Source: Cydia pomonella (lineage: Eukaryota > Arthropoda > Insecta > Lepidoptera > Tortricidae). From it: a stretch of DNA of 64,000 nt. Position 1 is the first letter of the stretch; every line of letters starts with the position of its first letter. Positions 22,173 through 33,197 of the stretch are shown piece after piece. Under the pieces are notes generated by a model. The model worked only from the letters and a program-made list of their open reading frames with translations. It was not told the DNA's origin and ran no database searches. The stretch is taken from contig NC_084718.1 of assembly GCF_033807575.1 (NCBI RefSeq), positions 19,671,991 through 19,735,990 of the forward strand, in the 5' to 3' direction. The position numbers and the translations under genes were made by a program.

Positions 22173-22227
22173 CAAATCACCGAAGTTAAGCAACGTCGGG
22201 CGGGGTCAGTACTTGGATGGGTGACCG
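22173..22227 (+). repeat. 5S-rRNA-like segment
   Basis: CACCGAAGTTAAGCAACGTC, GGGCGGGGTCAGTACTTGG and ATGGGTGACCG match the middle and downstream half of metazoan 5S rRNA, including the internal Pol III promoter (A box, intermediate element, C box). It lacks both gene ends and is embedded in the repeat above, so it is not a functional 5S gene. Confidence 0.85.
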
Positions 22228-22760
22228 TTTTTATAGATAATAAATAAATAAATAAAAATAAATAAAAGGCTTTTATTTCAGGCAGTCAGTACCCATAGTG
22301 CATACAAAGTTATTATTACTAAATTAAAACTAAACTAAACTAAATTGACACTGTAAAGGGGTGCCACTCATGTTAAAATTAAATTAGAATTAAGTATAAT
22401 ATTAAAATTGCAAATGGTATGTGCAGTCATTTTTTGTTCTGATCCATGTGAACAGAAATCCAGCGCCTAAACACCGGACTCCTTATATCGTCAGAAACAG
22501 CCACAAGTATTTTGTTGTCGGAACGACGCAGTCTCCTCCAGAACGAGGCAACGCGGGATCTCGTTACCGCGAAAAAGTCGGGGACCCCCGCGTCCGAGAA
22601 CATGCCCGACGCGCTGCAGCACCGCGGCAGCTGCATAAGAGCCCGGAACACGTCATTGTACTGAACTCTTATTCTGCTCATTGCCTTCTGCGTGAACGTT
22701 ATCCACAACTGGGAGGTGTACATGCCTAAACAGTACGCCTTGAAGAGTGTGGTTTTTACA
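22228..22760 (-). pseudogene. LINE family C C-terminus, copy 2
   Basis: The minus frame reads NRNDVKTTLFKAYCLGMYTS, QLWITFTQKAMSRIRVQYND and LPRCCSASGMFSD, ending at 22427; the 3' UTR runs to an AAAT-rich tail at 22230-22266 abutting the 5S-like segment. LFKAYC-MYT-LW and CSASGMF are the family hallmarks, shared with 49158 and 55105. Confidence 0.8.
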
Positions 22761-22832
22761 TCATTACGGTTTTTACATAATGGTACGGAACCCTTTGTGT
22801 GCGAGTCCGACTCGCACTTGGTCGGTTTTTTG

Positions 22833-23344
22833 CCACTTTTGTGTTATTTTTAGTCAGGATCGCGAGGCATTTTCATCCTTATAGATGAGAAAAAGTGTCT
22901 CAAAATTTCCATAAATTTTTCAAACTTTCCTTTTTGTTACCACCATACAAAGTACATGGGGAAATGGTAACACAATAGGAAAAAAACTCTGGGACATTTT
23001 TTTTATCCCCATAGGATCAAAATAGCTTGTGATTCTATGTAGAAAAAATACAAAATTAATAAAAGTTGCCTTTTTTTAACAAACGCTCAAATAAAACATA
23101 CAAAATTCACAATAGATATTAAAATCAAGATGGCGGACAGCCCTTTGAACCGAGTGTCTCCTGTTTAGGTTATAATTAGCGAGTTGTTGAGGACAGCTTC
23201 TGTCACGAGAGATTTATGTTCCAGATGCGAGAAACAGCGGTTACTATGTGAAAATAAGACATTTATATTATAACTGTCAGGACGCGTCATCACTTTTTTA
23301 GGATACAATTCTTGTTCGTGGGCACACACACACACACACGTCTT
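22833..23344. other. No gene; CA microsatellite
   Basis: (CA)n at 23322-23338. Nothing else recognised. Confidence 0.45.
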
Positions 23345-23345
23345 A

Positions 23346-23525
23346 TTGAGCTTACTGTGGGACTTAGTCAATTTGTGTAATAATGTCTTATAATATTTAT
23401 TTATATAAACATAATTCACCTATATACGTCCCACTACTGGGCACAAGGCTCCTCTCATGCGCGAGAGGGCTTGGGCTAAAGTCCCCACGCTGGATCAAGC
23501 GGGTTGGGGACTTAAGAGTCCTTAT
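23346..23525. repeat. SINE2 3' end fragment followed by SINE1-associated fragment
   Basis: 23346-23402 (GAGCTTACTGTGGGACTTAG) is the 3' part of the SINE at 57655. 23420-23525 (CCACTACTGGGCACAAGGCT ... GGTTGGGGACTT) belongs to the body of a repeat related to the SINE at 27603. Confidence 0.6.
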
Positions 23526-24270
23526 TCCTACAGACGAGCGTATTTTGTAAAATGCTTCCTTTTTCATTCAAGATTACGACGTAACTATTAGTATTTATTC
23601 AAAAACTGATAACGTACTTAAATAATCGTTTCCTAAACTAGGGGCTCCAACAGTTCAAATTTTCATTTTCTCTTTTAAACCTCTTTTTTAATGAGGTTTT
23701 TTGGGAGTCTTTTCCAAATTTTGCAGTGAGATGTGGCGTTTCGGTTCTCAATTTTGCTATAAACAAGAATCATTTGGTACATGAATGACTACAATTTGAT
23801 TCAACATATCTCGTACGAGGGGCTGGAATGATTAACAATCGAAGATTCATTTGAAAAAACTGATAAAATACCTTCCGAGTTTTCTTCATTTTTTTGGCGA
23901 AAACAGGGTTTTATTATATTTTATTTCCGCAAATTGTACGCATATTTTGCTTTAAAAATAATATTATAGCAAACTGTAACTTTATGTTAACCTATAAAAA
24001 AAAAATCGTAACTATGGGACCTACATTGCCGTAAATTTATATTTTTTTAAAACACGTATAAATCACGCAGCAGCGACGCCCCGCTCTCAGTCCGCGCGGA
24101 GCGCGCTTAGAGGACGGACCTGTGCTCGATTGTCAGGCATTCGTTGCGATCGTAATCAGCTACGGAGTTCCGAGAAGTGCTATATACTGCGATTAGAAAA
24201 TCTTAATAAAAGTTCATTTTTTACAGTATGCCTAACAGACTCGCTTATTGATGGATTTTCAGTGTTACTT
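23526..24270. other. No confident feature
   Basis: AT-rich with long A/T runs; GC-richer 24062-24130 has no recognisable frame. Confidence 0.45.
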
Positions 24271-24463
24271 TTTTTTTAATACTAAGTCGGTGGCAAACAA
24301 GCATACGGCCCGCATATGTACGCCTGCAACTCCAGAGGAGTTACATGCGCGTTGCCGACCCTAACCCCCTCCCGCCCCTCGTTGAGCTCTGGCAACCTTA
24401 CTCACCGGCAGGAACACAACACTATGAGTAAGGTCTAGTGTTATTTGGCTGCGATTTTCTGAA
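24271..24463 (-). repeat. LINE-3'-tail repeat, copy
   Basis: Reverse complement of the 43794 family with a deletion of CCTGATGGTAAGCAG; continues to GGTCTAGTGTTATTTGGCTG directly beside the foldback element. Confidence 0.85.
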
Positions 24464-24540
24464 AAACGCATTTTCACTTGAAATTACGTTAGGGTTTGCA
24501 TTATTATTTTTGACCCGGATGAAGTCCAAGTTCTCATGAC

Positions 24541-26024
24541 GGAGTCAGGAGTTGGTCACCAGAACTCCTAATCTACTAATTATAATCCCATCGTGTTTGG
24601 GCTCAAAAGATTTGCCCTGACGAACACCATCGATCTAGATGAGGTCCAAGGTCTCATGATGGAGTCAGGAGTTGGTCACTAGAACTCCTAATCTACCCAT
24701 TATAATTCCATCGTGTTTGGGCTCAACAGAGTTGCCCTGATGAGCACCTTCAATCTAGATGAGGTCCAGGGTCTCATGATGGAGTCAGGAGCTGGTCACC
24801 AGAACTCCTAATCTACTCATCATAACTCCATCGTGTTTGGGTTCAATAGAGTTGCCCTGACGAGCACCATCAATCTAGATGAGGTCCAGGGTCTCATGAT
24901 GGAGTCAGGAGCTGGTCACCAGAACTCCTAATCTACTCATCATAACTCCATCGTGTTTGGGCTCAATAGATTTGCCCTGATGAACACCATCGATCTAGAT
25001 GAGGCCCAGGGTCTCATGATGGAGTCAGGAGTTGGTCACTAGAACTCCTAAACTACTCATCATAACCTCATCGTGTTCGGGCTCAATAGATTTGCCCTGA
25101 CGAGCATCATCAATCTAGATAAAGTCCAGGGTCTCATGATGGAGTCAGGAGTTGGTCACTAGAACTCCTAATCTACTCATTATAATTCCAACGTGTTTGG
25201 GCTCAAAAGATTTGCCCTGATGAGCACCATCGATCTAGATGAGGTCCAGGGTCTCATGATGGAGTCAGGAGTTGGTCACCAGAACTCCTACTCTACTCAT
25301 CATAACTCCATCGTATTTGGGCTCAATAGAGTTGCCCTGACGAGCACCTTCAATCTAGATGAGGTCCAGGGTCTCATGATGGAGTCAGGAGCTGGTCACC
25401 AGAACTCCTAATCTACTCATCATAACTCCATCGTGTTTGGGTTCAATAGAGTTGCCCTGACGAGCACCATCAATCTAGATGAGGTCCAGGGCCTCATGAT
25501 GGAGTCAGGAGCTGGTTACCAGAACTCCTAATCTACTCATCATAACTCCATCGTGTTTGGGCTCAATAGATTTGCCCTGATGAACACCATCGATCTAGAT
25601 GAGGCCCAGGGTCTCATGATGGAGTCAGGAGTTGGTCACCAGAACTCCTAATCTACTCATCATAACCTCATCGTGTTCGGGCTCAATAGATTTGCCCTGA
25701 CGAGCATCATCAATCTAGATAAAGTCCAGGGTCTCATGATGGAGTCAGGAGTTGGTCACTAGAACTCCTAATCTACTCATTATAATTCCAACGTGTTTGG
25801 GCTCAAAAGATTTGCCCTGATGAGCACCATCGATCTAGATGAGGTCCAGGGTCTCATGATGGAGTCAGGAGTTGGTCACCAGAACTCCTAATCTACTCAT
25901 CATAACTCCATCGTGTTTGGGCTCAAAAGATTTGCCCTGACGAGTACCATCGATCTAGATTAAGTCGAGGGTCTCATGATGGACTCAGGAGTTGGTCACC
26001 AGAACTCCTAATCTATTCATCATA
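24541..26024 (+). repeat. 120-bp satellite, left arm
   Basis: Twelve units of exactly 120 bp with no indel, each with GTCTCATGATGGAGTCAGGA and CTCATCATAACTCCATCGTG. A higher-order period of five units (600 bp) is visible: 24721-25320 and 25321-25920 share unit-specific variants such as GAGGCCCAGG, CCTCATCGTGTTCGGG and GATAAAGTCCAGG in the same order. 120 bp is 40 codons, so frames can run on, but TAA in most units stops them. Confidence 0.95.
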
Positions 26025-26870
26025 ATGGTAATTTGATGGTGCTTGTCGGGGTAAATCTATTGAGCCCAAACACGATGGAGTTATGATAAATAGATTACGA
26101 GTTCTGGTGACCAGCTCCTGACTCCATCATGAGACCCTGGACCTCATCTAGATTGAAGGTGCTCATCAGGGCAACTCTGTTGAGCCCAAACACGATGGAA
26201 TTATAATGAGTAGATTAGGAGTTCTAGTGACCAACTCCTGACTCCATCATGAGACCCTGGACCTCATCTAGATCGATGGTGTTCGTCAGGGCAAATCTTT
26301 TGAGCCCAAACACGATGGGATTATAATTAGTAGATTAGGAGTTCTGGTGACCAACTCCTGACTCCATCATGAGACCCTGGACTTCATCTAGATCGATGGT
26401 ACTCGTCAGGGCAAATCTTTTGAGCCCAAACACGATGGAATTATAATGAGTAGATTAGGATTTCTAGTGACCAACTCCTGACTCCATCATGAGACCCTGA
26501 ACATCATCTAGATTGATGGTGCTCGTGAGGGCAAATCTATTGAACCCAAACACGATGGAGTTATGATGAGTAGATTAGGAGTTCTGGTGACCAACTCCTG
26601 ACTCCATCATGAGACCCTGGACTTCATCTAGATCGATGGTACTCGTCAGGGCAAATCTTTTGAGCCCAAACACGATGGAATTATAATGAGTAGATTAGGA
26701 GTTCTGGTGACCAACTCCTGACTCCGTCATGAGACCCTGGACCTCATCTAGATCGATGGTGTTCGTCAGGGCAAATCTTTTGAGCCCAAGCACGATGGAA
26801 TTATAATGAGTAGATTAGGAGTTCTGGTGACCAACTCCTGACTCCATCATAAGAACTTGGATGGACTTCA
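26025..26870 (-). repeat. 120-bp satellite, right (inverted) arm
   Basis: About seven units in reverse complement, starting ATTTGATGGTGCTTGTCGGG and ending ACTCCATCATAAGAACTTGG. The junction with the left arm is out of phase, so the centre is not a perfect palindrome. Confidence 0.95.
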
Positions 26871-26933
26871 TTCGGGTCAAAAATAATAATACAAACCCTA
26901 ACGTGATTTCAAATAACACTGAAACTCTATAAC

Positions 26934-27256
26934 ACTAATGTGCGCAAACGATTGGCATCTTGACTACGCAGCATGGGTGCGTAGCCACCATGCCAATCGA
27001 TACGACAAGGAAACACTATCTGTCTCTCTATCGCACTAATATGCGCAATCGATTGGCTTCTTGGCTAGGTATCATGGGTGCGTAGCCAACATGCCAATCG
27101 TTTACGATACGACAACGAAACACTACTCTCTCTCTATCGCACTAATATACGCAAACGATTGGTATTTTGGCTAGGCACTAAGCAAGTGTGTGGCCAACAT
27201 GCCAATCGTTTACGATACGACAACGAAACACTATCTGTCTCTCTATCGCACTAATA
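26934..27256. repeat. Minisatellite of three 101-109 bp units
   Basis: Units start ACTAATATGCGCAA and finish CTGTCTCTCTATCGC. Each includes an inverted pair (CGATTGGCAT with ATGCCAATCG) able to form a stem around a CATGGGTGCGTAGCC loop. It abuts the foldback element. Confidence 0.85.
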
Positions 27257-27602
27257 TACTTTATTTATACCTGCAGTCATTTAGTAACTTCTTCATTTTC
27301 CATTGGTGTGAAAGAGACAGAATAAAGAGCAAGGGTTATAGTACACTCTGTAGTCTGTACACTTAGTAGTAGTGTACATAAAAAAAAACCTACTAAGCAT
27401 ATACAATAAAATAAAGAGTGCCCATATGATATCATATGACACTAAAATTAATGTTGCTTGAAATTATATTGAAAACTATCAAGATTATTCTAGTCTGCAT
27501 TGAAACGCGCGTCGCGTTGCCGGCGCTCGCGTACCGAGCGCCAACGCCATCTATCGAGCGTTATTTCGTGAAATCGGAGAACGCTCCAAGGATTAAGGGC
27601 TC
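27257..27602. other. No recognisable feature
   Basis: GC-richer 27500-27570 has no supported frame. Confidence 0.45.
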
Positions 27603-27755
27603 TTAACATACACCTTTGAATTCCTTCGCGGATGTATGCAGGTTTCCTCACGATGTTTTCCTTCAGCGAAAAGCTAGTGGTGAATATCAAATAATATTCC
27701 GTACATAACTTTAAAAACTCAGGTTTTGAACCCGTGACCTCCGAAGATCACCAAT
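27603..27755 (-). repeat. SINE1, truncated copy
   Basis: Minus strand: CGGAGGTCACGGGTTCAAAA (Pol III B-box-like GGTTCAAAACC) then the CTTTTCGCTGAAGGAAAACA body shared with 28010-28130. Confidence 0.75.
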
Positions 27756-27842
27756 AATTCCATCATATTAGAGTCTACTTTCGGAATTACCCAACAAACT
27801 TACGTATGCTGATTTATCCGAATTTTAATTTATGCGTTAGTC

Positions 27843-28168
27843 TTCTTCTTCTTCCTCGCGTTGTCCCGGCATTTTGCCACGGCTCATGGGAGCCTGGGGT
27901 CCGCTTGACAACTAATCCCAAGATTTGGCGTAGGCACTAGTTTTTACGAAAGCGACTGCCATCTGCCCTTCCAACCCAGAGGGTAAACTAGGCCTTGTTG
28001 GGATTAGTCCGGTTTCCTCACGATGTTTTCCTTCACCGAAAAGCGACTGGTAAATATCAAATGATATTTCGTACATAAGTTCCGAAAAACTCATTGGTAC
28101 AAGCCGGGGTTTGAGCCCGCGACCTCCGGATTGCAAGTCGCACGCTCTTACCGCTAGGCCACCAGCGC
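27843..28168 (-). repeat. SINE1, near full-length tRNA-derived SINE
   Basis: Minus-strand 5' end GGTGGCCTAGCGGTAAGAGC carries an A box (TAGCGGTAAGAG); GCGGGCTCAAACCCCGG is a B box. The body includes CGGTGAAGGAAAACATCGTG and CCTCTGGGTTGGAAGGGCAG, and the 3' end is GAAGAAGAAGAAG. This is the layout of a Pol III-transcribed SINE moved by a LINE partner. The head is tRNA-like but not a functional tRNA: no intact cloverleaf was identified. Confidence 0.85.
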
Positions 28169-28259
28169 TTTTTTTATGCGTTAGTAAACTTACCTAACAG
28201 TTTTGATTTTTGAAAACTTTATGTTGGCTAAGGATTTTTTTTACAAGCTTGGTTGTGTA

Positions 28260-28727
28260 TCTTATACCTTTAAACGAGCAATTCTTGTATATATATATAT
28301 TTCTGTGATCTCGGAAACGGCTCTAACGATTTCGCTGAAATTTGGTATATGGGGGTTTTTGGGGGTATACAATTGATCTAGATTAGTCTTATGTTTGGGA
28401 AAACACGTGTTTTCGAGTTTTCATGCGTTTTTCTTACGACGCAGAATATGGTCGCTAATTTCGTGCTGCCGGCCACTGTCCGTCTGGTCCAGCGGGTTAA
28501 GACGCGGACGGCAAGATACGAGTGTTACGGATTCGAATCTCGCCCGGTGGCTAACATTTGTTTTTTTTTTTTATATGTTCAAGTTTATATATAATTTTTA
28601 ATTTTTTATTGTTTTAGACAAGTTTAATTTAGTAAAAAAATTTAGTTAAGATAATATATCACCTATACACCACCATATTACAATAAATAGTTATAACCGA
28701 GCAAAGCTCGGTCGCCCAGGTACTAAA
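28260..28727 (+). mobile_element. Helitron-like repeat with tRNA-like insert
   Basis: Starts TCTTATACCTTTAAACGAGC and contains GATCTCGGAAACGGCTCTAA; it ends in a CCGAGCAAAGCTCGG hairpin 11 nt before CTAA. A 5' TC and a 3' hairpin near CTRR are Helitron marks, but the base after CTAA is A rather than T, so the end is uncertain. Resembles a common lepidopteran non-autonomous element. Confidence 0.5.
28478..28575 (+). repeat. tRNA-like SINE head inside the repeat
   Basis: TCTGGTCCAGCGGGTTAAGA resembles an A box and GGATTCGAATCTCGCCC a B box, followed by 12 or more T. Flanking sequence on both sides belongs to the surrounding repeat, so this is an inserted or captured Pol III unit, not a tRNA gene. 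Confidence 0.6.
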
Positions 28728-29022
28728 TATTTATCTCTCGGAAATGGAGCTTGGCTGTACATACACGGCCCTCGAATGAAACGTTTCACGGCTATACCCC
28801 TTTATCTTCGCGAGCCGAATCTAGGGCGGGTCGTTGACCGAGCGCTGATCGCTTGCGCTTGCGCACGATTATATGAGGTTAGGTTGATGGCCTATTACAT
28901 TTACGATTAACATGAAAACCAAACCTTATGGGTTTTATGAATTTTGAGTAAAATGCCCACTTCTAAAACCTTGCTTTTATGGTATTTAAAGTAACCAAAC
29001 ATAATTACTTTTATGACAGTTT

Positions 29023-29171
29023 TAGAGTCAGACCAAGATAATTTGACAGCAATTTTGACAACCAAGGTGCAAGTGTCATTTTTAACGTCAGACGTCTATG
29101 AAGCTATGACGTTTACTTAACACTTGCACCGGCTATCAAAATCGCTGCAAACTAAGCTTGGTCTGTCACTA
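29023..29171. mobile_element. MITE with TAGAGTCAGACCAAG termini
   Basis: The left end TAGAGTCAGACCAAGATAAT pairs with the right end (CTTGGTCTGTCACTA), and inner GGTGCAAGTGTCAT pairs with AACACTTGCACC. Partial relatives at 52672 and 55478. Confidence 0.75.
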
Positions 29172-29434
29172 TGGTCTTTCAATACATAAGTAGAACGTGG
29201 TATTTTTTTTTTAAACAAATTACGCTATTATTTTAGCCTGGCTGAAGCGACAAGAAAGAAAAGTCGTTCCACCCAAATTTCATGTTTTGGGGAAAATTAC
29301 AAGTTATTTGTGATTTTGAAACTCGAAAATCTATACAAAAGGCTTCGACAGTTCAGAGTGATTTTATGTATAATATTTAGATACTAAATGAAATATACAT
29401 TTCTGTCCGCATTGGAGAGAATACTCGTCCTAAT

Positions 29435-29605
29435 CTACTAAGTAAGTAAGTAAGTAAGTAAATATTCTTTATTGTGCACCATACATTTAAAAATAGACAG
29501 GAAATGAAAAAACACGTAAAAGTTAGGTAACAACAGGCGGTCTTATCGCTAAGAAGCGATCTCTTCCAGACAACCTTTGGGTAGCAGGAAACAATGAACT
29601 TACAA
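29435..29605 (-). repeat. LINE 3' UTR fragment
   Basis: (TAAG)n at 29438-29460 followed by TATTCTTTATTGTGCACCAT and GGCGGTCTTATCGCTAAGAA. This is a recurrent lepidopteran LINE 3' end read on the minus strand. Confidence 0.6.
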
Positions 29606-29811
29606 CATTGAACGGGTAGTGCTACTAACAAGGGGACCGAATAAAAGTTATTCCATTTCTTGTAAAATGTAAATTCTTTGGTAAGGTCTTAGATATTATC
29701 TAAAATATGAACAAAAATATGTATAAATAAAATTGGTCAAGCTTAATTTTGTTGATAATCATAACTATCATATTTCAAACGTCAAATTAACCGTTATAAA
29801 TATAAGAGCCT

Positions 29812-30045
29812 CGGTAGAGAGTACTATTTTGTACCATTTGGCGTTGAAACTCTAGGTCCCTGGGGTCCCAGCGCGCACAAGTTTTTTGGAGAAATCGCGA
29901 AACGTCTGGTTGACGTAACTGTTGACCGAAGAGCTGGCGGCTTCCTCGCACAACGTATCAGTATTGCGATACAACGAGGAAATGCCGCCAACATCCTTGG
30001 TACAATGCCTCAAGGGCCTATTTTAGATATAAGCTAGTGTTATAA
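29812..30045 (+). pseudogene. LINE family F C-terminus, copy 2 (best preserved)
   Basis: Open from 29812 (EYYFVPFGVETLGPWGPSAH) through KRLVDVTVDRRAGGFLAQ and RISIAIQRGNAANILGTMP to a stop at about 30036. No Met start and no RT core, so it is only the last 75 or so residues of ORF2. Confidence 0.8.
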
Positions 30046-30464
30046 AAAATAGTAATAACAGATTTATAAATTTGTTCTAAGGAACCACGAGGTTGATTAC
30101 TGATACGAATAAAAACTACATACCTACAAAAAAATGAGAGAATGAATGAATTATGTTTTTAAATATATAAAAACTTATTTTATAAATTATTTAAAATTGC
30201 TTATAAATATTTAATCGCTAAAAAATGGGAACTTTATGACATCCATTGACCGATAATGGCCAACAAAATAAAAAATAGTTCTCGCTAAAAATAAATAAAA
30301 ACAACATCTTAGATCGTACGTGCTTGTAAACTTTTAAATTTTTGCTGTGAAAAAAATATTAGTTAAAGGGTTAAAAAAAACATACTCAATCTATTAATAA
30401 AATTACACTTGTCACTATCTATTTGAAACAATCCAAAAAATGTGTAATGTTTACAATAATACTA
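30046..30464. other. No recognisable feature
   Basis: LINE F 3' flank then AT-rich sequence. Confidence 0.4.
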
Positions 30465-30700
30465 CGATACAAGTGCGAAAATAGGAAAAACGTGTCGATT
30501 TAAAACATTCCCTTCAGCCGTGTTTTAATTTATCGCCGCTCGTTCCGTTTTACATTACATTATGGCCCTTTTTAGGGTTCCGTAGCCAAATGGCAAAAAA
30601 CGGAACCCTTATAGATTCGTCATGTCCGTCTGTCTGTCCGTTTATGTCACAGCCACTTTTTTTCGACATAGTTACGTAATGTGCTAATTATTTTAAAGAA
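30465..30700 (+). repeat. Family X remnant carrying a GGGTTCCGTA fragment
   Basis: ACGATACAAGTGCGAAAATA and TTTATCGCCGCTCG belong to family X; after ATGGCCCTTT a foreign block (TAGGGTTCCGTAGCCAAATG ... CCGTCTGTCTGTCCG) intervenes, then X resumes with CGACATAGTTACGTAATGTG. A nested insertion. Confidence 0.65.
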
Positions 30701-30740
30701 TATTAGTAGGAATATTTGCAAGTATTGATCATATATATTG

Positions 30741-30958
30741 TATTTTTTTTTATACTACGTCGGTGGCAAACAAGCACACGACCCGCCTGATGGTAAGCAG
30801 TATCCGTAGCCTATGTACGCCTGCAACTCCAGAGGAGTTACATGCGCGTTGCCGACCCTAAACCCGCCCCCCCTCATTGAGCTCTGGCAACCTTACTCAC
30901 CGGCAGGAACACAACACTATGAGTAGGGTCTAGTGTTATTTGGCTGCTGTTTTCTGTA
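30741..30958 (-). repeat. LINE-3'-tail repeat, copy
   Basis: Reverse complement of the 43794 family, from ACTACGTCGGTGGCAAACAA to GGCTGCTGTTTTCTG, directly abutting a SINE2. Confidence 0.85.
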
Positions 30959-31157
30959 CCGGTTTGGCCTAGTGGGTAGTGACCCTGCCTACGAAGCTGA
31001 TGGTCCCGGGTTCAAATCCTGGTAAGGGCATTTATTCGTGTGATGAGCATGGATATTTGTTCCTGAGTCATGGGTGTTTTCTATGTATTTAAGTATTTAT
31101 AAATATTTATATATTATATATATCGTTGCCTAAGTATCCTCAACACAAGCCTACTGG
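30959..31157 (+). repeat. SINE2, 5' part (split SINE)
   Basis: tRNA-derived head: GGCCTAGTGGGTAGTGACCC (A box) and GGGTTCAAATCCTGG (B box), then GGGCATTTATTCGTGTGATG. It stops at CACAAGCCTACT; the missing 3' part (GCTTACTGTGGGACTTAG) is found 7.3 kb away at 38448-38507. Confidence 0.85.
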
Positions 31158-31479
31158 GGCCTTATTCGAGATGCACAACTGTCAAATTTCGCGTCCACAT
31201 CAAATCAACACTTGATTCTATCGCATGTTGATTGTATCAAGTGTTGATTCTATCAACTGTGGATATTATCATTTGGAACAATCAAAACTCATTCATAGAA
31301 AAAATAATCAAACAAAAATCAACTTTGTTTATTACTACTATATAGTTTGAAATGGCTCTGAACTCGAAGTGGTTCGGTTTGATTTGATTGTCACCTGACT
31401 GTGGATTGCTAATGTCAAATTTTGACAAGTGTTGATTTTATTGCTAGACTTTTTTGTCCATGGGCTTGGGCACCATCTT

Positions 31480-33189
31480 GGATTTTTTGACGTACGACAG
31501 GGAATACCCTTCCTTTCCTACAATATATGGCATAGAGTAAAGCGTCTTTTTTTTTTAAACATAAGTTTACAGGAATCAGCGACATCTTGTATTCGATAGG
31601 ATAAGTAATGCGCTATGAACAATGCGGCGGCGAGTAGTGAAACTGTACCTGACAACGTCAATCAATTAAAAAGTGACCACACAGTTGGTGGTCGATAAAG
31701 GCGATTGTTAATTGAATTATAACGACAATAAAGAACTATTGACATGCGATCTTTTTGTTGAACCCACACCTACACGTCGAATAATGCTCGCTCCACATAT
31801 TCTCCTATAAACGCTCAAAATTGTAAAAAAAATTGATGCAATTTACTCCGCACCCAGTCTCAAGTTGCTTCTAAACCATGTTCACGAACCAAGTTGTAAC
31901 CTAACACATCTGTAAATATAAGGCATATGATTTAGAGATAAAGTCCGTTTTTTTAAATTACGAGATGGTTCATGAATAACCTTTATTACTATAAAAATAA
32001 TACTACATTTGTCAAAAAAAAATTCTGTATTGCGCTATTACATAATGCATAAAATTGATATAAAGATAGGTACCATAGTAGCTCGCTCACTTGGTCTATC
32101 AACAACTATTTTAATGCTCTTTGTACTCGTATACGCGACCCCATTGTATGTACAGTCGCCATCAGATATATCGGAACGCATGTATGAGATCTCAAATTAT
32201 TAAGATAAGACCTACTGTACTGTCTATATTACTTACCAAGACCTAAGTACCTATTATTTATATGTACCTACACAAAGAGAATTCCTATGTTAAAAGGAGA
32301 TTAAATACATATTTTGTTATTCAACTACAAATAAAATAAAATTTATCTTTTTCAGTTAACACATTTTTTTACCGATTTCTTTAATAAAATAAAACATTAA
32401 AGTATTATGTGATTATATTTCATTGTCTTCGGTGTAGATTATTTACTGATGTTCCAATTTCCTGTATCAGTTTGGTACCAGGAAATATAAAAACTACACC
32501 TCTTCAAAAACTTTGCTGGTAGTTCGACATCTGTAAGTTTAAATATAAATCATGATAAAAACACTTAAGTCAAAAACGTATACATAAAATATTTGCCCTA
32601 TATTCTGGTCGCTCGGTAGGGTGCCCAGAAGGCTGGGTGCATTTCCGCGCTGGTTAACAATGCTGATCCTCTGGTCACCAGAAGCCTATATAAGGCGCTC
32701 TCATAGAGCCACGCTAGTGCCCTAGAGTTTCAAATTCAACCCCAAGTGCCACAAATATGTAGTTAAGGGTTTAAATTCTGGATCAAGAACATGGAATACT
32801 ATTCGCTAGTAAGGCCATAGGTATTAGAAAAAAATAATAGTAGGAGACGGCCGTGGTCATGGTAGGTGGTACAGGTGGGCCAGGCAAGCTCTGAAATTAT
32901 GCACCTATTTTACTATAACTTTGTTCACCTGTGTATATTTACTGTTTCCATGATAATCATTTTTAATATGTAGCCCGTGTAATCGGGCTGTATAATTGGT
33001 CTCATATTTTTTAACACAAAATCATAATTTTAATTCAATAATTAATGGTGTTTTACATATTAATCATTAATGTACCTATTTTGCAAAATTTTCTTGCATG
33101 TAATAATATTGTTTACTTCAATTGACGTGTTTATTATTTTCGTTACTATGTCAACGTTAATACTTAAAAAATTATAACGTGAAGGTTGA
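31480..33189. other. No gene; one MITE end
   Basis: 32151-32182 (TACAGTCGCCATCAGATATA) is a terminus of the 39631 MITE family. 32580-32720 could be an old LINE remnant (GCISALVNNADPLVTRSLYK in one frame) but is too degraded to call. Confidence 0.4.
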
Positions 33190-33197
33190 GTCCGCAG

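Larger units (their letters stand above)
21926..22832 (+). repeat. GGGTTCCGTACC ... GACTCGCACTTGG repeat with nested LINE
   Basis: The left part (21926-22227) has GGGTTCCGTACC, a (GTCC)n-rich stretch at 21977-22030 and CAGGCTGTATCTCATGAATC. The right part (22760-22832) is GGTACGGAACCC ... CCGACTCGCACTTGGTCGG. The two belong to one dispersed lepidopteran-type repeat, split by a LINE tail at 22228-22760. A shorter piece is at 30568-30650. Confidence 0.75.
24478..26912. mobile_element. Foldback-like element built of 120-bp satellite arms
   Basis: Outer ends are inverted repeats (TTGAAATTACGTTAGGGTTT at left; the complement of CCCTAACGTGATTTCAA at right), extending about 60 bp into TTTTTGACCCGGATGAAGTCC. 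Inside, the left arm has 12 full satellite units and the right arm about 7, in opposite orientation, meeting at about 26024. This is the architecture of Drosophila FB elements (long inverted arms made of tandem repeats), by analogy only. No transposase. No clear target duplication. Confidence 0.85.

Noticed and set aside
22173..22227. 5S rRNA gene
   Set aside because: Only the middle of 5S is present; both ends are absent and it lies inside a dispersed repeat.
25193..25411. Repeat peptide encoded by the 120-bp satellite
   Set aside because: The unit is 40 codons, so frames stay in phase, but most units carry a TAA and no start, splice or composition evidence supports translation.
27843..28168. 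tRNA gene at the SINE1 head
   Set aside because: Promoter boxes are there, but the cloverleaf is degraded and the sequence continues into a SINE body.
28478..28575. tRNA gene
   Set aside because: A-box and B-box-like motifs are present, but no paired acceptor stem or sensible anticodon arm could be drawn.
32009..32203. Small hydrophobic protein with one possible membrane segment
   Set aside because: 64 codons, no homology recognised, and its end overlaps a MITE terminus.
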